Source: Zeaxanthinibacter sp. PT1 (GTDB taxonomy: Bacteria; Bacteroidota; Bacteroidia; Flavobacteriales; Flavobacteriaceae). From it: DNA of 64,000 nt. The notes beneath the pieces are model-generated. The model did no database searches. It was not told the DNA's origin and worked only from the letters and a program-made list of their open reading frames with translations. The position numbers and the translations under genes were made by a program. The stretch's first letter is position 1. Every line of letters begins with the position of its first letter. The DNA lies in the NCBI RefSeq assembly GCF_028464225.1, contig NZ_JAQPCN010000005.1, forward strand, positions 1 to 64,000. Reading direction: 5' to 3'. Below are positions 61,011 to 64,000 of this stretch, one piece after another.

Positions 61011-63971
61011 ATGCAGAATAAAGGTCTGATTAAGCTTTTTGCTTTTTTGTTCGGGATTGTAAGTATTTACCAACTTTCCTACACATTCATTACTAGTAAG
61101 GTGGAAAACGAGGCAGCAGATTATGCAGCCTCCGTGATCCCGGCAAACGAAGAAGATTACGTTGCTAAACGGGAGACCATAGAGGCCCGTTACCTGGACT
61201 CGATCGGTTCTAATACCGTACTTGGTTACACAACCTACGAAGAGGCCAAGAAAAAAGAATTGAACAAGGGACTGGACCTGAAAGGTGGGATCAACGTAAC
61301 CCTTCAGATCTCTGTAAAAGACATTCTGAAAGGACTGGCAGACAACACCAAGAACCCTGTTTTTAACAAGGCACTGGCTATGGCCGATACCGCCTCTAAA
61401 GACAGTGATGATACTTACCTGAATCTTTTCTTTGATGCTTTTGACGAGATCAAAGGGGACACCAAGCTGGCATCACCGGATATTTTTGCTAACAAAGGCT
61501 TGAGTGATGAGGTCAACTTCCAGATGACAGATGACCAGGTAAAGCCGATCATCCGAAGGAAGATAGACGAGTCTATCGTTTCTGCCTTCGAAGTACTGCG
61601 TGAAAGGATTGATGGTTTTGGGGTGACTCAGCCAAACATACAGCGTGAAGGTACTTCCGGACGTATCCTTGTAGAACTTCCCGGGGCCAGGGATATCGCC
61701 CGTGCCCAGGACCTGCTTTCGAGCACGGCCCAACTGGAGTTCTGGGAAACCTACGAGCCCGGCAACCAGGCTCTGATAGGGTTCTTTATCGAGGCTAACG
61801 AGCGACTTAAAAATATCGTTGGTGAAACCGAAACCGAAACCGTAAAAGAAGAATCAGAGATCGACTCTCTGCTTTCTGACGTGGCACAGGATACATTAGA
61901 TCTGGGGTCACAGAATAACCCGCTTTTTGAAAAATTACAGTTAAATGCTCCCGGATATGCTATCGGGGTAGCTGCTATTAAAGATACGGCCCAAGTAGGC
62001 GAGTGGTTAAGGATGCCTGAAATCAGGAGACTTTTACCGGCCGAGGTGCAGTTCACCAAATTCCTTTGGGAAAGACCAACACAAGGTGCCGAAGTGGCCA
62101 CGCTTTACGCGCTTAAATCTAACAGGGACAATGAACCTCGTATCAGTGGTGATGTAGTAAGTGATGCCCGTGCTCAATTTGACCAGTTTAACCGCCCTGC
62201 CGTAGGGATGGACATGAATGTCCGGGGTGCCAAGGAATGGGAGAAACTGACCAGCGAGGCCAACCTTAACAATACAGGTATCGCCATTGTATTGGACAAT
62301 AAAGTATACACAGCTCCCGGGGTATCCCAGGTAGGTGGAATCTCAGGAGGAAGCTCAGAGATCACCGGTACATTTACAGTGAACGAGACCAAGGATATAG
62401 CCAACGTTCTTAGGGCTGGTAAGTTACCGGCATCGGCAGATATCATCGACTCTTTCGTCGTTGGTCCGTCGTTAGGGCAGGAAGCTATAGACAGTGGTTT
62501 TATGTCGTTCCTGATCGCAATGGTCTTGGTATTGATTTGGATGATCCTTTACTATGGTAAGGCAGGTGGCTTTGCAGATGTTGCATTGGTATTTAACATC
62601 GTCCTAATTTTTGGAGTATTGGCCAGCCTGGGTGCGGTTCTTACGCTGCCTGGTATCGCCGGTATTGTATTAACTATCGGTATGTCTGTGGATGCTAACG
62701 TACTGATCTTTGAACGTATTAAAGAAGAATTAGCTAAAGGAAAAGGTAAAGGACAGGCTATTGCGGATGGATTTGGTAATGCGCTTTCATCTATCCTGGA
62801 TGCGAACATCACAACTGGTCTAACCGCACTGATTCTTTTAGTATTCGGTTCCGGACCTATTAAAGGGTTTGCGACTACCCTGATCATAGGTATCCTTACT
62901 TCCCTGTTCACGGCCATATTCATTACTCGATTATTAGTAGACTGGTATATTTCCGGGAAAGGGAGATCTCTTGATTTCAGTACCGGGATGACTAAGAACC
63001 TCTTTAAGAATATCAATGTCAATTTCCTTGGAAAACGAAAGATAGCTTACATCATCTCTTCCATCCTGGTAGTGATTGGTATTGCTTCCCTAGTAACGCA
63101 AGGGTTAGATCAGGGTGTTGACTTTGTCGGAGGACGTAATTACCAGATCCGTTTTGTAGATCCGGTGAGTCCGACAGAGATTACAGGTGAATTAACCGAA
63201 GTTCTTGGAAGCGCAAGTGCCAAAACTTATGGTGACGCTAACCAGATCATGGTGACCACCAAGTACAAGGTAGATGTACAGGGTACAGAAGTAGATAACG
63301 AGATCCTTGGTCTCCTTTTCACTTCCCTGCAGAAATACCTTCCGGATGGTGCTACCTACGAGGATTTTGTTCCCGGTGGTACTAATGAAGATATTGGGGT
63401 GATGAAGTACCGAAAGGTGGGCCCGACTATCGCGGATGACATTAAGAAGAACGCCTTACTCGCGGTAATTGGATCCCTTGCAGTGGTATTCTTATATATC
63501 CTATTGCGATTCCGTAAGTGGCAGTTCTCACTGGGAGCTGTAATGGCAGTATTCCACGATGTGATGATCGTATTGGGTATCTTCTCGCTGACCAGCAAAT
63601 TTATGCCGTTTAGCATGGAGATCGACCAGGCATTTATTGCGGCGATACTTACGGTGATCGGGTACTCCCTGAATGATACAGTGGTAGTGTTTGACAGGAT
63701 TCGGGAGATCATCGCGGAGCGTGGCTGGAAAGCCGGTGAAAACACCAATCTGGCACTGAACAGTACATTGAGCCGTACCCTGAACACCTCGCTTACTACC
63801 CTCGTGGTATTACTCTCTATTTTTATCTTTGGTGGTGAGTCACTCAGAGGGTTTATGTTCGCAATGATCGTCGGTGTAATTGTGGGTACCTACTCTTCCT
63901 TGTTCATCGCAACTCCTGTGATGTTTGACACGCTGAAATCATCAGTAAGAGAAGGGATTGAAAAAGAATAA
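61011..63971 (+). CDS. secDF: Protein translocase subunit SecDF (fused)
   Basis: SecD and SecF are fused in one 986-aa chain, as usual in Bacteroidota. They use the proton gradient to aid protein export through SecYEG. SecD signatures are GLDLKGGINVTLQ (residues about 88-100) and GKLPASADIIDSF; SecF signatures are GVDFVGGRNYQIRF and TVIGYSLNDTVVVFDRIREI. Twelve transmembrane segments are expected. The C-terminus is complete at 63971 with 29 bp left in the window. Confidence 0.96.
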   Translation: MQNKGLIKLFAFLFGIVSIYQLSYTFITSKVENEAADYAASVIPANEEDYVAKRETIEARYLDSIGSNTVLGYTTYEEAKKKELNKGLDLKGGINVTLQISVKDILKGLADNTKNPVFNKALAMADTASKDSDDTYLNLFFDAFDEIKGDTKLASPDIFANKGLSDEVNFQMTDDQVKPIIRRKIDESIVSAFEVLRERIDGFGVTQPNIQREGTSGRILVELPGARDIARAQDLLSSTAQLEFWETYEPGNQALIGFFIEANERLKNIVGETETETVKEESEIDSLLSDVAQDTLDLGSQNNPLFEKLQLNAPGYAIGVAAIKDTAQVGEWLRMPEIRRLLPAEVQFTKFLWERPTQGAEVATLYALKSNRDNEPRISGDVVSDARAQFDQFNRPAVGMDMNVRGAKEWEKLTSEANLNNTGIAIVLDNKVYTAPGVSQVGGISGGSSEITGTFTVNETKDIANVLRAGKLPASADIIDSFVVGPSLGQEAIDSGFMSFLIAMVLVLIWMILYYGKAGGFADVALVFNIVLIFGVLASLGAVLTLPGIAGIVLTIGMSVDANVLIFERIKEELAKGKGKGQAIADGFGNALSSILDANITTGLTALILLVFGSGPIKGFATTLIIGILTSLFTAIFITRLLVDWYISGKGRSLDFSTGMTKNLFKNINVNFLGKRKIAYIISSILVVIGIASLVTQGLDQGVDFVGGRNYQIRFVDPVSPTEITGELTEVLGSASAKTYGDANQIMVTTKYKVDVQGTEVDNEILGLLFTSLQKYLPDGATYEDFVPGGTNEDIGVMKYRKVGPTIADDIKKNALLAVIGSLAVVFLYILLRFRKWQFSLGAVMAVFHDVMIVLGIFSLTSKFMPFSMEIDQAFIAAILTVIGYSLNDTVVVFDRIREIIAERGWKAGENTNLALNSTLSRTLNTSLTTLVVLLSIFIFGGESLRGFMFAMIVGVIVGTYSSLFIATPVMFDTLKSSVREGIEKE

Positions 63972-64000
63972 GTAGGACATTCTATAAAATTAAGAACCGC

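Overview
The window looks like chromosomal DNA of a marine Flavobacteriaceae-type bacterium (phylum Bacteroidota). Supporting signs are a fused SecDF, a type IX secretion C-terminal sorting domain on a Calx-beta protein, families typical of the group (DUF2911, DUF6588-like, DUF5723-like, NIPSNAP, Bacteroidota-type outer-membrane barrels and lipoproteins), a tmRNA tag ending in NYALAA, and several promoters with the Bacteroidota -7 box TAnnTTTG. No rRNA, tRNA, CRISPR array or classical transposase was seen.

Layout. 1-1066: gene-poor repeats (7-10 bp tandem arrays, twin-hairpin units, a ~290 bp duplication). 1067-7050: M20 peptidase, aldose-1-epimerase, Crp/Fnr regulator, SulP transporter and a persulfide dioxygenase/rhodanese fusion. 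The last two genes each have a GTAAC-N4-GTTAC palindrome about 29 bp upstream of a TAnnTTTG box. 7244-10922: small membrane proteins, a four-helix-bundle (S23/IVP) cassette and a DEDDh exonuclease/GIY-YIG protein. 11121-14179: acyltransferase flanked by direct 57-bp repeats, a DUF1338 enzyme and a divergent LysR regulator. 14180-17850: five twin-hairpin repeats, then a 1011-aa kinase/M23/class III aminotransferase fusion. 18898-25554: minus-strand envelope cluster (lipoprotein, Calx-beta T9SS protein, outer-membrane barrel, M48 protease). 26291-31375: AT-rich, sparse region with an M81 lipoprotein, an aerolysin/ETX-like lipoprotein and a small GIY-YIG gene. 31454-32482: six ~106 bp tandem repeats directly downstream of tmRNA. 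32686-42275: metabolic and housekeeping genes (saccharopine dehydrogenase-like, kdsA, typA, ppgK, FtsE-like) with a second S23 cassette. 42504-64000: TPR protein plus outer-membrane barrel, OmpA-like, NIPSNAP, MFS, NYN/LOTUS, amidohydrolase, DUF2911, asnB, gyrB, DUF6588-like, lipoprotein, mdh and secDF.

The most unusual signal is the pair of S23 cassettes (7541-8090 and 33897-34434). Their repeat sequences are unrelated and their proteins diverged, yet they share one architecture: G-rich array, ~90-96 nt leader, S23 gene, 13-14 nt, inverted C-rich array, 538-550 bp in all. This resembles the 23S rRNA intervening sequences that carry S23 ORFs inside a long stem, but here it is free-standing and intergenic. 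Similar short arrays abut stop codons of unrelated genes elsewhere in the window. A second cluster of interest is the palindrome-controlled sulfur module next to its likely Crp/Fnr regulator.
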